From the NCBI GenBank assembly GCA_944989445.1, contig CALYLW010000553.1, forward strand, positions 181,878 to 245,877: DNA of 64,000 nt, written 5' to 3'. Of the stretch, positions 1 through 12,702 are shown piece after piece (positions within the stretch are counted from its first letter, which is position 1; each line of letters begins with the position of its first letter). This DNA comes from Ampullaceana balthica (Eukaryota > Mollusca > Gastropoda > Lymnaeidae). The notes under the pieces were generated by a model that was not told the DNA's origin, searched no databases, and saw only the letters and a program-made list of their open reading frames with translations. The translations under genes were made by a program, and so were the position numbers.

Positions 1-2346
1 CCTATGGTAGCCTTTAATGACGACAACATGGATTTCTCTTTATATTTCTTGTCGTTTTGTTTGTTATTTTAGTATTTATTCCGTTTTGATTTTATTTGTT
101 AAAATCTTGAAATAACCGTTATTCAAGTAACTTTGGATACTGCCTTCCCTTTCTTATACCATGGGTCATTGTTTTTTTTAAAATCTTTACTTAAATATTA
201 TTTCTCCATTATATAGAATGTCTTATATAAGGTACATTTAATTTTCATACTTGTGTAAGTTATTTTTTTACAGATGAAGACATTAGCCGAAACCTCTACT
301 TGTGTATTTGTCAAACATTACATCTTTTATTTATCGTTTTGATGACACAATTCATTTTTGAAACTTGTATTTTCATTTAAAAGCTTTATCGCAGTCCTGT
401 TCTATATGATAAATACGGTAAAATAAGTTTAACACTTAAGAAGAAATATCAGTTTACACGAAATAACAATTCGGTCAAGACGAATTACTATGTATTTTTT
501 TTAATTTTAAATATCCTAAGACGAAAAGATTTGTTGTTCTCTCAAAGAACAAAATACGGAAAACACCAGCCTCACAAATGAGAAACTTAACAAGGGCTTG
601 AACTGAAAGAGAGGAGGTGTCTTATGTTTCATATGAAAGGAAGCTCGGCTTTGAAATACCGACACCATTAAGGTAGTCGTTGCGACGAGCTAATTTTGTT
701 AATCTTCCCTAGATCACTGCTCACTCCACTCCCACCCCCTCCATACTAAACAACAACTAATCTAAGCATGTGTCCAAATTAGGGAATCTTATTCACGTTT
801 TCTTTCTATTTTTTTTAGATGCACATTCCAATGGTAAAATAAAAATCAAATTAGACGATTTTGAAATATTTATTGAAAATTTAATGCTTGGAGAAATCAA
901 TGAACACATATCGGATGATTTTCAAAAAATATATGAAAAATGTTTTTTATTATGAAAAATATGTATTAAATTTTTTTAAGTCAGTGTTAAAAATTTGGTT
1001 TTGTTGTTTTTTAAAAATTGATTTTTGTTAAATGCATGAATACGAACATATTAGTACATATCAATGTCAATAAAATGTACTCTGATAATCTTAATTTTGT
1101 GAGTATATGTTATTTTCTATAATATTCTTTAACATGAAGTTCTTTTAACACGAAAAGTGAATTTCAGTTTCCCCAATTTTGTGTTAAACGATTTTCACTT
1201 TAGTTCCATTTATTAAAAAAAAACTGCAGACGAAATATGGCATACATAGAAAACATGTAACAAGTAATACAACGAAACGAAATTATCAAGTAACAGTCTC
1301 TTTATTACAAAAAACAAAAACAATAATAATACAAAATAAAAGAATATACTTTCAAAACTAAGTGTTGACCTTTTCAAAACTGTAAACTTCAAAACTTGAA
1401 CCTCAGGGTCAAGCAGGGGCTATAAATCTATGGCAACCCAATTTAAATTTTTTAAACATTTCATTACAACGCATAGCTTTACTTTTGGAAGAAAAAAGCT
1501 GGTTTAGTCATTTGCAATCATTTATATTATTTTATATCCTCCAACTGTTAAAATCACAACTTTAAACAAAAACGCGCACACACACCCACACAAACAAACA
1601 GACACACTTACACACACTATTTTTAAATATTTACTATCTCCCGATATCTCCAAACATATTTCTCTTTTTACACATCCTCTCAGTGTCCCTACACGAATTT
1701 CTCTCTGACGAAATACAAACACACGTAATTATACACTAATTTTAAACACGTTTTCTTAGTGTTAACAAATGTGCCCCTTATTTTATTTTAAAAAAGTTAA
1801 CTTTTATCATTTTATAAATCTGTTTTTAAAGCAACAATCAAAGAACAATGCAAGAATCATCCAACAAAATCTTGCATTCATAAATTCATATAAGAGTAAG
1901 ACGATCCTCCCAAATATGTCATCCATTCATATATTTTCCGTTTGAGCCATCATGCAATGATCATTTACAGATTTCTATCATTATATATGTTCACATATGA
2001 ATCATACAACAATCCGTATATTTCCTCCATTCTTATCTGTTACAGACGCTCCTTCTACACAGAAGATTAATTGCGTACATTCATATATTATATACATACA
2101 CGAGAACCATACAACAATCGTCCAAAGTTTTATTTCATTAATATATTTATAAATATGATTGTATTTCGACACGCCCCAGTAATTAAGAGATAAACGAAAG
2201 TCTTATTATGACTTTCGGGACTTTTGATATATTTTAAAAATATCTGTTCAAATGTTTGCCAAGTATGAAAGATGAACATAGTAAATGGTAGACTTTATTC
2301 AATGTCGAAACACTATTGACACTTCAACAATGGCTTAATGTAGGAC
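1..2346. other. AT-rich intergenic DNA, no gene seen
   Basis: Only short open frames without recognisable motifs occur here. Positions 600-745 belong to a dispersed repeat that recurs at 44130-44260 and inside the Tigger-like element at 27160-27240 and 27840-27975; all share a block resembling 'atgaaagga...ctttga' followed by 'taccgacac' and a C-rich stretch. A CA-rich stretch lies at 1575-1617. Nothing else can be supported. Confidence 0.5.
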
Positions 2347-2349
2347 TTA

Positions 2350-2596
2350 GGGGCCATCCATAAAGTACGTCACGCTATTTATGACGATTTATGACAAATC
2401 CCATCAACCCCCCCCCCTCAAATTACGTCAAACTTTCGAACACAATTTTTTAAATTAATAAAATAATTGAAAATTTAAGACAAAACAACGTGACGTCACA
2501 CATGGCCAGACCCCACCTCCCCCTGTCACAAACTGTCACACTTTCTTACACCCCCTCCCCCCCTTCTAAGGCGTGACGTACTTTATGACCGGCCCC
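2350..2596. mobile_element. PIF/Harbinger-like MITE
   Basis: The 247-bp element has inverted ends of about 26 bp: GGGGCCATCCATAAAGTACG at the left, and a right end whose complement reads GGGGCCGGTCATAAAGTACG. It is flanked on both sides by the 3-bp sequence TTA, as expected for PIF/Harbinger elements. There is no coding capacity; the interior is C-rich on the plus strand. A related element sits inside each of the two hAT copies at 53311-54257 and 55323-55733. Confidence 0.75.
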
Positions 2597-3112
2597 TTAA
2601 GTATTTAACCCATAGTTCAAGTGATATCATTATTCATCACATTGTTCTAACGACATTATCCTTCAACGCACAATTCATGTGATTTCATCATTTTAAATAC
2701 AGTTCGTATGACACATGGTAGATGCGACATTATAAATTGACATACGGTTCATGCAACAGCACAAGTTTAAGACTAAAACAATTAGTCGTTTAAAGTTACA
2801 ATGAACAACTGATCAGTTCATTGGTAGATATAAATATAGATTGGAAATAAGGAAATGTTCATCAGTATCACAATTTGCTAAAAATAACGTTTGAATGCGA
2901 CCTTAATGAACTGATGTAAACAAGTGGATTAATAACACAATTTATTCGTCACGACTAACTGGTCAGTTTTAAAAGTAACGGTTGACCTACTTCTAGCAGA
3001 ATAAACGCCTGGTCATTGTCTATTAATAGGTACTTTTCTAGAAGGTCTCAAACTGGCGATACGTGGAATATACCACTTCCAGTCTCAAGGCATTTGAGTT
3101 TGTTCCCCTTAT
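2597..3112. other. Intergenic DNA, nothing recognised
   Basis: AT-rich sequence without an open frame of note, without recognisable transposon ends and without tandem repetition. Confidence 0.4.
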
Positions 3113-3450
3113 TTGACGATATATAGATATTTAGCCACTGTGTCCTATATCTGGTCATTGTGTCTGATATTCAGTCACTGTGTCATATATCTGGTCATTG
3201 TGTCTGATATTCAGTCACTGTGTCCGATATCTGGTCACTGTGTCCTTCATCTGGTCATTGGGTATGATATTCAGTCACTGTGTCATTTATCTGGCCATTG
3301 TGTCTGATATTCAGTCACTGTGTCCTATCTGGCATTGTGTCTGATTCAGTCACTGTGTCCTATATCTGGTTATTGGGTCTGATATTCAACCATCGTGTCA
3401 TATATCTGGTCATTGTGTCATATCTCTATCTGGTCATTGTATTGTGTATT
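3113..3450. repeat. Degenerate ~20/40-bp tandem repeat
   Basis: Alternating 'cagtcactgtgtc' and 'ctggtcattgtgtc' half-units of about 20 bp form a roughly 40-bp higher-order period. The copies are diverged, with small deletions towards the right end. Open frames across it (for example 3113-3307) are only repeat translations. Confidence 0.8.
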
Positions 3451-3530
3451 TCCAATATCTTGTATTGGTATTACACCTGTTCCTTGTCTGAAAAAAAACA
3501 AACAACAACGACAACAATCTATTCCTTGGT

Positions 3531-3692
3531 GATTGGTTCATTTGACTGATCTGTATGCCCATAAGCCATGTGATTGGTTCATTTGACTGATCTGTATGCC
3601 CATAAGCCGTGTGATTGGTTCATTTGACTGATCTGTATGCCCATAAGCCATGTGATTGGTTCATTTGACTGATCTGTATGCCAATAAGCCAT
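3531..3692. repeat. 41-bp tandem repeat, 4 copies
   Basis: Units start with 'gattggttcatttgactgat' at 3531, 3572, 3613 and 3654 and are nearly identical (one 'cccat' to 'ccaat' change in the last). Confidence 0.9.
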
Positions 3693-3716
3693 GTTAAATC
3701 AATCAATTCTACTTTC

Positions 3717-3963
3717 GTTTTGTAAGCCAAGCTCTAGACTCTATCTATCGAAGTTTGTAAGCCTAGCTCTAGACTCTATCTATCGAAGTTTGTAAGCCAA
3801 GCTCTAGACTCTATCTATCGAAGTTTGTAAGCCAAGCTCTAGACTCTATCTATCGAAGTTTGTAAGCCAAGCTCTAGACTCTATCTATCGAAGTTTGTAA
3901 GCCAAGCTCTAGACTCTATCTATCGAAGTTTGTAAGCCAAGCTCTAGACTCTATCTATCGAAG
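3717..3963. repeat. 35-bp tandem repeat, 7 copies
   Basis: Units contain 'gtaagccaagctctagactc' and 'tatctatcgaa'. Seven copies are almost perfect; one has 'gcctagc' in place of 'gccaagc'. Confidence 0.9.
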
Positions 3964-4762
3964 TGATTATAAAAGTTACACGCTTAATACATCGTCAGTG
4001 AAAGGAACTAAGAATATCTTGCCTGTGATAGAAATTCTGGACTTACGAGTCATTTATATCAACTCTGCAATGCTTACTAGTCAATCTATCACCTCTATAT
4101 TATTAACTAGACAGAATACTTGTTCTATTCAATAGATATATATTACATTATATAAATGTGGTCCTAATGTTTTAATACTGGTTACATTATATTTAAAGTA
4201 GGGCATTAACACCAGGTGCATGAAAGTCAAAATAATGAGTAGGAAAAGCTTCCATGATATCTAAATAAGTTCTTCACATAATATATTTTCTACAAACTTT
4301 TGTCTATCATTTTGTCATTGTTTATAATGTACATTGTTGTGTTATGTTTTTATGAAAGCCATCAACTGCAAAAGGTCAATCATGTCATATTGTGAAAGGC
4401 CCAAAATTTCATGTCATGACAGGCCACAAATGTCATTTAATGAACAGTTCATTGAGCAAAGAAATCATGCCAGGAATTTTTTTACTCCGGTCTTTTTTAT
4501 ATATTTTTTTTTACATGGTACAAGAACACAGAAACAAGCCGCTTAAAATAGTTTCTAGTAATAACTACCAACCTAGGACCACAACCTTCTGATGTTGGAA
4601 TCTTTACGTACCGTACTCCGTAAACCGGCCAATCATAAGTTTACGGCCAGTAAGTACAAGAAATTTAGTCCTGGTCAGTTATAGCTTGACCATGGTTATT
4701 GTATACTCACTAAAGTGCTAAACGTTTCTTCTTTGTTTAATATGTCACGCGACTGAGCAGGT
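3964..4762. other. 3' flank of Xlox, nothing else recognised
   Basis: AT-rich DNA downstream of the minus-strand homeobox exon. Two short overlapping plus-strand open frames (4334-4592) have no motif and are probably chance. Confidence 0.4.
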
Positions 4763-4768
4763 TTTATT
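4763..4768 (-). promoter_or_regulatory. Candidate polyadenylation signal for Xlox
   Basis: The minus strand reads AATAAA only six bases after the TAG stop codon of the homeobox exon. That is unusually close to the stop and would give a very short 3' UTR; more distal signals could be used instead. Confidence 0.35.
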
Positions 4769-4774
4769 TATAGT

Positions 4775-5286
4775 CTACGGTTTGTTCTGGTCGATCTTGA
4801 CCACCGAGGAGAGCGCCTTGAGGTCAAGGACCTGGCCAAAATCTTTGACCGTTCTAGAACATTCTGAGCTGGTCCCGGAGACCCCGACCCCTCCTGACCC
4901 CCCGGAAGTTTTCCCGCTCGATTTCTTACTGCTCTCCTCTCCACTGCTGGAGCTGCACTTGACCTTGACCTTGATGCCGTCCTTTGAGTCCTCCGCCTCG
5001 AGCTCGTCCCCAAGCGACGGCGGAGTGGTCGGCGACTCGCCGCCCTCGGAGGCGGGGCTCGGGAGCGGCCTCCTCTTGGCCTCGTCCTTCTTCCACTTCA
5101 TCCGACGGTTCTGGAACCAGATCTTGATGTGCCTCTCAGTGAGGCTCAGCATGGCGGCCAGCTCGATCCGCCTCGGCCGAGAGATGTACTTGTTGAAGTG
5201 GAACTCCTTCTCCAGCTCCAGCAGTTGGCCCCGAGTGTACGCCGTCCGGGTCCGTTTGTTTTCATCTTCTAGCGAGAACTGCGCCC
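4775..5286 (-). CDS. ParaHox homeobox protein Xlox (Pdx-type), last exon
   Basis: DNA-binding transcription factor of the ParaHox group, known in bilaterians for gut and endocrine patterning. The exon opens after a minus-strand acceptor (pyrimidine-rich 'cttcctcccttccag', AG at 5288-5287) and continues in phase 1 as GAQFSLEDE, then a complete 60-residue homeodomain (5260-5081). Diagnostic features are the start [12 protein letters not shown], the block [12 protein letters not shown], recognition helix [17 protein letters not shown] with His44 (the Xlox/Pdx signature) and Gln50. Residue 39 is Ser where I expect Asn in most family members. The 101-residue tail is Ser/Gly/Lys-rich and ends VVKIDQNKP before TAG (4777-4775). 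The exon is GC-rich in AT-rich surroundings. The first exon with the hexapeptide was not found: an FPWMK-type coding pattern was looked for on the minus strand above 5290 without success. Partial gene; family assignment very sure. Confidence 0.95.
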
Positions 5287-6718
5287 CTGGAAGGGAGGAA
5301 GAAACGAGGGCTTTTATTAATGGTGTGAAAGAGAAATAAACCAGACAATCACGAGATCTTGGTTAAAAACGAGGGATTTTGGGGCATTCTGAGCGGCATA
5401 GGGTTGAGTTGTAGAAAATAGGTCACGAAAGGCAAGTCCGTCAAAATCATGTCATGCTGTCTTTGCCAAGAAAGATCATAGTTCATATGAGGCGATGTGG
5501 GAAAAGGTGGTGGTAAAAAAATCTAAGAAATTAAAATCTAATTCATCTTTTTCACCAGTGTTTACACCGTTATAACCGTAAGGCATATTGAAAATCAGTC
5601 AAAATTTACCCAATATTTTCCCTTTAGTACTTTGTACTTAAGTATTTTAGGATGATTTAAAAATGATTATTGATGATTTGAAAGAGTTTGAATGGCGTAT
5701 AATAGACGCCCATAATGAAAAGTTAGCGAATAAAATGATATTAAAAAAAATATATATTGTTAGAAGAAGCGATAAAACTAAGAACATGAACTTGAACGTT
5801 AAATGTTTTGTTACAACATATGATGAGTTACTTCCCCCATTGTGGATTTTCTGCAAAATCTAAAAATATTAGGAAACAAATGACTTCAAAACAAAGGAAT
5901 AAATGAATTGTGTGAAAATTGGGAGTGGTAGAATGAAATGTTTGTTTTCCAGTTTGTTCATTTTACAAAACTATATTAATGAAAAAACGAAACATAAACA
6001 AATCAAGAACGTTTCCTTTAATTCCTGAACAAATGTTATCTATTTTCTTATCTCTTAAATTATAGGCTATTATTTATTATCTTTTTAAAAAAAAATTATT
6101 TCACTATCAATTCATATTTCAATGTGCAATTAAAATATTTCTAGCATTCTATTAATTTCAAATTAAAAAAAAATCATTTAATTTAAATTCAATAATTTCG
6201 TATGGCCGTGTCTCCTTTACTTTCGAAGGCCATTCAATCACTGAGACCGAAAGTAATAATTAAAAAAAATAAAATATATATATATATTTTTAAAATCAGT
6301 TATTGAATGGTTTAAGAAATAGCCCATGAAATTTAAACCTTTTCATCCAGGATATTTTATTAATTTAAGCTCAATGACGTCACATGTGTATTTTCTTTGC
6401 CTGAACTTGTTTTCTTGACACCAAATGGGTCTTGGAAAAAATAAATAAATGTAGATTCTGCTTTAGAACACTTAAATAGTGAATTTCTGCATTGAGTACA
6501 AATACGAGTCCCTTATGAAGACATGCGCTTATTGGTGAAGATAATCTTACACAAATATCATTGAAATGGGATATACTTCGATAATTTCAATAAAACACTG
6601 AAGTTTTGGGTATAGAGTAGCATAGACTATGATGAGATGGATACACGTGACATTGGTATTTACAACAGATGTAAGTAAGGGGTGGGGGGATAAAGGAAAT
6701 GAGGGGGCTAATAGTTAG
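5287..6718. other. Probable Xlox intron / upstream DNA
   Basis: Begins with the 3' splice site of the Xlox exon (on the minus strand) and continues as AT-rich DNA. The short open frames at 5647-5863 on both strands have no motif. A (TA)n run lies near 6272-6290. No first exon could be recognised here or further upstream in the window. Confidence 0.45.
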
Positions 6719-6886
6719 TGTTATAAACTATGATACAGACAACTGGTGATATAAACTATGATACAGACAACTGGTGTTATAAACTATGATACAGACAACT
6801 GGTGATATAAACTATGATACAGACAACTGGTGTTATAAACTATGATACAGACAACTGGTGTTATAAACTATGATACAGACAACTGA
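6719..6886. repeat. 28-bp tandem repeat, 6 copies
   Basis: Six near-identical units of 'ataaactatgatacagacaa' plus 'ctggtgtt' or 'ctggtgat'. Confidence 0.9.
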
Positions 6887-8697
6887 CAAATATCATAACA
6901 GGGTTGGGAGTAAGGAGGCGCTGTGTTTATTATTATTATTATTTTTGTTTAAAAAAACAAACAAAAAAACTTTGTAACTGTTAAGAATATTTCTTTACGA
7001 CATCAAGCAATTTTGACATCATCAGCCCAACACCGATACATTTTCTCACAATATATAGTTGAAGGCATCTACTGATATAACATATATATTATTTTGATTT
7101 TATGACCGTGGATATGGACCTCTGCCTCTACACAATTAGTAAATATTACAACTTATCTACGTCAAAGAACTCATCTGAATACTCCATTTATATTTCATAA
7201 ATAGTGCTCTCTTTAGCAGATACTACAAGCATTTTAAATTATCTCATTAAAACAACACGTATAAGTAAACTTGTTATTTTAAATTAATTTTAAGTTAGGA
7301 ATTTTAAGAATTTCTGTCTGAAGTAAGAAAGTATGTAGAGTTGGTCTTTGAAGAGATGGGTGGGGGCGAGGGGGCTGCGATTAATGGCCGTTATTTATAA
7401 CTTCTAGGGTTAAGGACGTCCCCAACAGAAATCAGGATGTCCAAGAATCTGTTTGGTAAACGCATGCAAACCGTGAGCATAATAATTTATTTAGAACGGC
7501 CAGACCGTGTGTATTGTTTGTCACCAGCAGATATAGTCCCCCCCCCGCCCCCCACACACACCTTCTCTTATTGGTACCCTTATAGTCTCAGTCACACTTC
7601 CATCTCGGCCACAATGGACGGCTCAGCTCAATGAAGCCGCTCAAGTCCAATATGTCGATTCCTGGCCTGAGGGTCAAACAAATAAAAGGCGAGTGATGGT
7701 CACTCGATCCCAGGGCCATGTTGTATGGTTTCCATCCCCTTAATTTCATCTGGACAATTAGTCCGAGTAACCGTGCGTCCCGCAGTTCAAGCTGAGATAA
7801 ATGGCCTCCTCTGGTGGACGGCCGACCAGTGGTCAGTGTTTATAACGTGTTGGCCGACCGGTCGCCCCCGCCGTGGGTCCGTCCGTCCTCTGCTGACCAC
7901 TCGTCTGTTTTTTGTCTACGTTTATGAACGTCCGACCGGGAAGCCCTCCGGCGGTTTATTGGTGACCATTGTCCGGTGCACACATTCACGAGTATGTACC
8001 TCACATTGTCACCAGGGGGCACCGCGGGTCACCGGGACGTGTGACCATATGCCCCCCGACTCCACCTTAAATTCAGCGTCTAGTGTTACCAATGGTTAAA
8101 ATGCCTCGAGTTAATAACGTTTTTCCGTCGAATTCTCAGTGAATCTATTAAAAGAAATTGTCTCTTATACCGACAAGTCTGTTGGAGAGCGCGTCTTTAG
8201 GTTTACAAACACCGACACGGTTGGCTGACAGAGAAGCGGAAAAGAAATATTCCTGACAAATGTTAAGTTCACACAGAGCGATCTATAAAAGACGTTGATA
8301 CAGTTCCGCTCCATAAACAATCCCCAACACGCCACGCAAAGTTCAGGAAGGTCATCCCAGTGTCCTACTCCGTGCAGCTGACTGTGACGGAATGTGCGGC
8401 CAATAGTTAAGACCTGTTAACAATTTAACGGATAGAAAGACAATATTTTCTTCCACCAATGAAACCTGTGTAAGTGACCAAAGCTATGTTTTAATGGAAA
8501 TTTAACTCATGGCCATTTGTCTTGTAATATATCAGCAGGATTATCTCGTATTACGTAGTCACGCTCGAGTTATTTCCCAAGATTTATCCCAGCTGGCTTG
8601 TCTTCCTTTCACTGGATTCCCCACCCCCCCCTTTTTTTTTCACCGTCACATTTTACTAATTCTCTGCTCAACTAAAGTGCCTGAAATCGGCTACCTC
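6887..8697. other. Intergenic/intronic DNA with a GC-richer island
   Basis: Mostly AT-rich, but about 7380-8100 is richer in G+C and CpG. An open frame at 7725-8099 (+, 124 codons) lies in this island; its translation shows no motif I recognise, no homeobox hexapeptide and no obvious splice structure. The minus-strand frame at 7840-8022 is equally anonymous. Function unknown: an unrecognised exon, a regulatory island or an old repeat are all possible. Confidence 0.35.
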
Positions 8698-8916
8698 CAA
8701 TGTTCCCTTTAAGCTGCGCGTCTGCGCAGATATCTGACCGACGCCGCGCAGATATCTAACCGACGCCGCGCAGATATCTGACCGACGCCGCGCAGCAGTT
8801 TAGAGTTACCACGCAGTTAATTTTGTAAAATATTGCAAAAAAATGGATGCTGTAGAAATCAGCACAAGAGTTGTTTTACTTTGCACACGGACCAACGATG
8901 CTTAGAGGGAACATTA
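8698..8916. mobile_element. hAT-like MITE (family with CAATGTTCC ends)
   Basis: 219 bp with ends CAATGTTCCCTTTAAGC and, complemented, TAATGTTCCCTCTAAGC, flanked by gctacctc (8690-8697) and gttacctc (8917-8924), an 8-bp duplication with one mismatch. The interior starts with three copies of a 'gcgcagatatctgaccgacgc' unit. A full relative lies at 42275-42463 and a fragment at about 10189-10332. No coding capacity. Confidence 0.75.
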
Positions 8917-9509
8917 GTTACCTCTACACACTTACGTGTCATTAAAATTGTCAAGTTTTCATTGGACAGGCATCTAAATATAAACAAGCTGTGCCGGCTT
9001 TAAACTTGATAAGTCTATAAGCTATTTGAAATATGGGGCATTTTAGAAGTCCAGATATTCTACGTCACTGCAAAGTATGACAATGGCTCACTCGGATGAT
9101 TCTACTAGCGAGACGAGTACAGTGATGTCCAAAACAAATAACACGTGCATTTTAGATTGTTATCGATGAGGGCGAATGTTGGGAACAACTGAATGGCCAC
9201 TTTGAATTGGTGTTTATCTCATCACATTCAGCGCAGGCGTCTTATGCCTTGAATGTCGTCTCACAAATCATGGAGCTCATGTCCTACAGGTCAACATCTC
9301 ACGACTGACGAGCCATTAAACCAGTTCTCTGTGCAGCAAGCCATCATGTAGGACGACCAGGAACGCCCCGTGTCATAGGTCAGCTAAATTTAGTAACATA
9401 ACATCAACTTGGACAAGACGGATGACACGCTGGGGAAGACTAATGGCCTCACCGAAAAACACATTGGTCACTGTACACACTGCATAACCGAGGCGTACAG
9501 AGTGTACTG
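8917..9509. other. Intergenic DNA, nothing recognised
   Basis: Mixed-composition sequence without an open frame of note or a recognisable repeat; it leads into the 38-bp array. Confidence 0.4.
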
Positions 9510-10139
9510 TACTTTGGTCTCATGGATTAGTTTAACCGGATGCACGGTACTTTGGTCTAATGGATTAGTTTAACAGGATGTACGGTACTTTGGTCTAATG
9601 GATTAGTTTAACAGGATGTACAGTACTTTGGTCTAATGGATTAGTTTAACAGGATGTACAGTACTTTGGTCTAATGGATTAGTTTAACAGGATCTACAGT
9701 ACTTTGGTCTAATGGATTAGTTTACCAGGATGTACGGTACTTTGGTCTAATGGATTAGTTTAACAGGATGTACGGTACTTTGGTCTAATGGATTAGTTTA
9801 ACAGGATGCACGTACTTTGGTCTAATGGATTAGTTTAACATGATGTACAGTACTTTGGTCTAATGGATTAGTTTAACAGGATGTACAGTACTTTGGTCTC
9901 ATGGATTAGTTTAACAGGATGTACAGTACTTTGGTCTAATGGATTAGTTTAACAGGATGTACTGTACTTTGGTCTAATGGATTAGTTTAACAGGATGTAC
10001 AGTACTTTGGTCTAATGGATTAGTTTAACAGGATGTACAGTACTTTGGTCTCATGGATTAGTTTAAAAGGATGTACAGTACTTTGGTCTAATGGATTAGT
10101 TTAACAGGATGTACGGTACTTTGGTCTCATGGATTAGTT
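9510..10139. repeat. 38-bp tandem repeat, about 16-17 copies
   Basis: Units read 'tactttggtctaatggatta' then 'gtttaacaggatgtacag'. Copies differ at a few fixed positions (taa/tca in the middle, cag/cgg at the end), so variant types are interspersed rather than clustered. Confidence 0.9.
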
Positions 10140-10188
10140 ATACTCAGTCTTACGGTAATGATCCTTCTAATTTTCGTTGGTTCATGTG

Positions 10189-10332
10189 AAAAATGTCAAA
10201 TTCGTGTGCAAAGTGGCACAAAATTAATTTTTGTATTCAAAATTTTACACCCCAGAAATGCAGATGCATTTTCCCTATCAAAATTTGCTGCGTGGTAATT
10301 CTAAACTGCTGCGCGACATTGGTCAGATAAAA
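10189..10332 (-). mobile_element. Fragment of the CAATGTTCC-type hAT MITE
   Basis: The complement contains the family's interior ('gcgcagcagtttagaattacc' style) but both terminal repeats are lost. It is oriented opposite to the 8698-8916 copy. Confidence 0.5.
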
Positions 10333-12287
10333 GTTGGTAATATTTAAATTATGGCACGTACCTTAAATAGACAGGATATTATGTGAGAACATTGAAATAA
10401 ATGGGATTTTACACACGTATTTGAAATAGACGGAATATTACTCGAGGATATGAACTAGAATGGAATATGACACGGGCACATATTATAGACGGGACATAAA
10501 ATACGCGCGTAAAATGGGATATTAAATGAGCCCAGTGACACACTTAAGTCAAAGAATTTTGAGAAACAGAAATGTAGGCTGAAATAATGTTTGTAAATGA
10601 TAGTGTACGACATGCAGACAATCTGACTATAAGACATGCAGACAAACACCAGCCTCACAGGTATATACTGTTTGGCATGGACGCACGCCAACCCTTTTTT
10701 GTAACCATGACAACACATCTCATTGACTTAACCCTAAGGCCAGTCGCAGATTTCACACACTATCAGGTTAACTCTGGATTTACAGTCCAGGCGGGGCTGT
10801 TACTGGTCACTGGACACTAAGAGTGTCGTAGGATTTTTGTAAAAAAACAGAGGACCTCAAACAGTGGTCCATGGCTGGCAAGGGGCAAAATAACAGCGGA
10901 GCGATACCTGTTTTAAGTGGGTACTATCGAGTAAACCAAGAGAGTAACAGGTGATTTATTACACTTGAATTTATTGCCCCAAAAAACATACAGCGCAAAA
11001 AGTAAAGATGACTCGTTGGTGACGTTGGCAAAGTCCTGTTGTTTGAGGGAGGTGTTAAGAACCAAGCATTGTACTATATGTTAAATTAATGACTCCTGGT
11101 GTTTCCGGTGTGGCCCCAGAGTGTTGTTTTCTTACATAAGTAATGAGGTCTTTGACCGCCGCAAAGTAAAAAAAACAACACAAGTCTAAAAAAATGTAGG
11201 TAAAATTCATCATTATTTTAGAATTAACTAATTTTTTTTTAATCAGTTGTCTAAACTTAAATATAAATAATAAAGATTTAATTAATAGAAGAAAACAACA
11301 ACTATCTCTTATCTCTCGCGATGAAAGTTAAATGACGAGAAACTAACAAAATATTCTTTAAAACCACGAAATGCCCATACCCTCTACATTCAAATGTAAA
11401 TTTAATATCAGTTAAAACATGAAGAAAATGATTAGATGTTTCATCTTCGCTCTAAAACTGAGCCCACTGGTAAACACCTACTATCTTGACGTTTTTTCTT
11501 GATATGTTTCATGTTGTTTACTTTCTTCTTTTAAAATGTGAGATTAATTTAATCTGACGAATATTTCATTGGGGTACTTATGTAGTGAGTGGTACGTCAT
11601 GCGCGGCACTATTTTGTTAAGGTCTGGGGGTCAGTCTTTCTAATTATTCTTCCACATACAGAAAGAAGATCATTGCGTCATTCGCTTATCCATCGTCCAT
11701 TACAGGTATTGCATTTAAAAAAAAAGTTTTCATATTTGGTCTATGGTTGTGTTTTGTCGTTGAAGATAGTGGGGCTAAAGTTTGACCGCTCCATCTGATT
11801 TCACCCAAGATACGCCCCTGATAAGATGCATCTATAGTGATGAGGTTTGTCCATATCGGGTTGACCTTTCGTTGGTTCTAATCCCTTTATCTCACTCCTC
11901 AAGTTTATCCCACACTTACGTGCGTACATACACACAATGATGTAATTGTTCGCGTGCTTACCTATATATTACGCATCGAACCTTTGTGTGGATTTAATGC
12001 GCACGAACATATTATTATAGTTATATTTCATCGTTGAATCTTAGTCACAAAATATATTTGTACTTTAACACTAGACAATATGTTACAAGGCGGGCAGCTC
12101 GCATGTGCCATACATACCATAAAACCAAAATAACAACGGTGCTCTCCTAATGACAAACTTCCACCACAGAGGGAATGTGAGGAGTTGTTGTGGCTGGCAT
12201 AGTAACAAATGTTGAAGTGGTCAATAATATCAACAAGCAATGTGTCATGGCCTGAGGTGTGGGGTGGGGGCGGCTTTGGGGCAATGG
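10333..12287. other. Intergenic DNA, nothing recognised
   Basis: Roughly 2 kb of AT-rich DNA. Short open frames on both strands (10455-10820, 11589-11798) carry no motif and overlap on opposite strands; none is supported as a gene. Confidence 0.4.
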
Positions 12288-12702
12288 TTGTAAGTTGTAA
12301 CTGGCAACAGTTGTAAGTTGTAACTGGCAACAGTTGTAAGTTGTAACTGGCAATAGTTGTAAGTTGTAACTTTAACTGGCAATAGTTGTAAGTTGTAACT
12401 GGCAACAGTTGTAAGTAGTAACTGGCAACAGTTGTAAGTTGTAACTGGCAATAGTTGTAAGTTGTAACTGGCAATAGTTGTAAGTTGTAACTGGCAACAG
12501 TTGTAAGTTGTAACTGGCAACAGTTGTAAGTTGTAACTGGCAATAGTTGTAAGTTGTAACTGGCAATAGTTGTAAGTTGTTGTAATCTGGCAATAGTTGT
12601 AAGTTGTAACTGGCAATAGTTGTAAGTTGTAATTGGCAATAGTTGTAAGTTGTAACTGGGAATAGTTGTAAGTTGTAACTGGCAATAGTTGTAAGTCGTA
12701 AT
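12288..12702. repeat. 23-bp tandem repeat, about 18 copies
   Basis: Units 'gttgtaagttgtaactggca' plus 'ata' or 'aca'. Because 23 is not a multiple of three, the minus-strand frames cycle through a 23-residue pattern (TTYNYCQLQLTT...). The unit simply lacks stop codons on that strand, which explains three overlapping open frames at 12028-12833. Confidence 0.9.

Noticed and set aside
7725..8099. Open frame as a candidate Xlox first exon
   Set aside because: It is on the opposite strand to Xlox, and neither strand of the region contains a hexapeptide or a matching splice donor that I can recognise.
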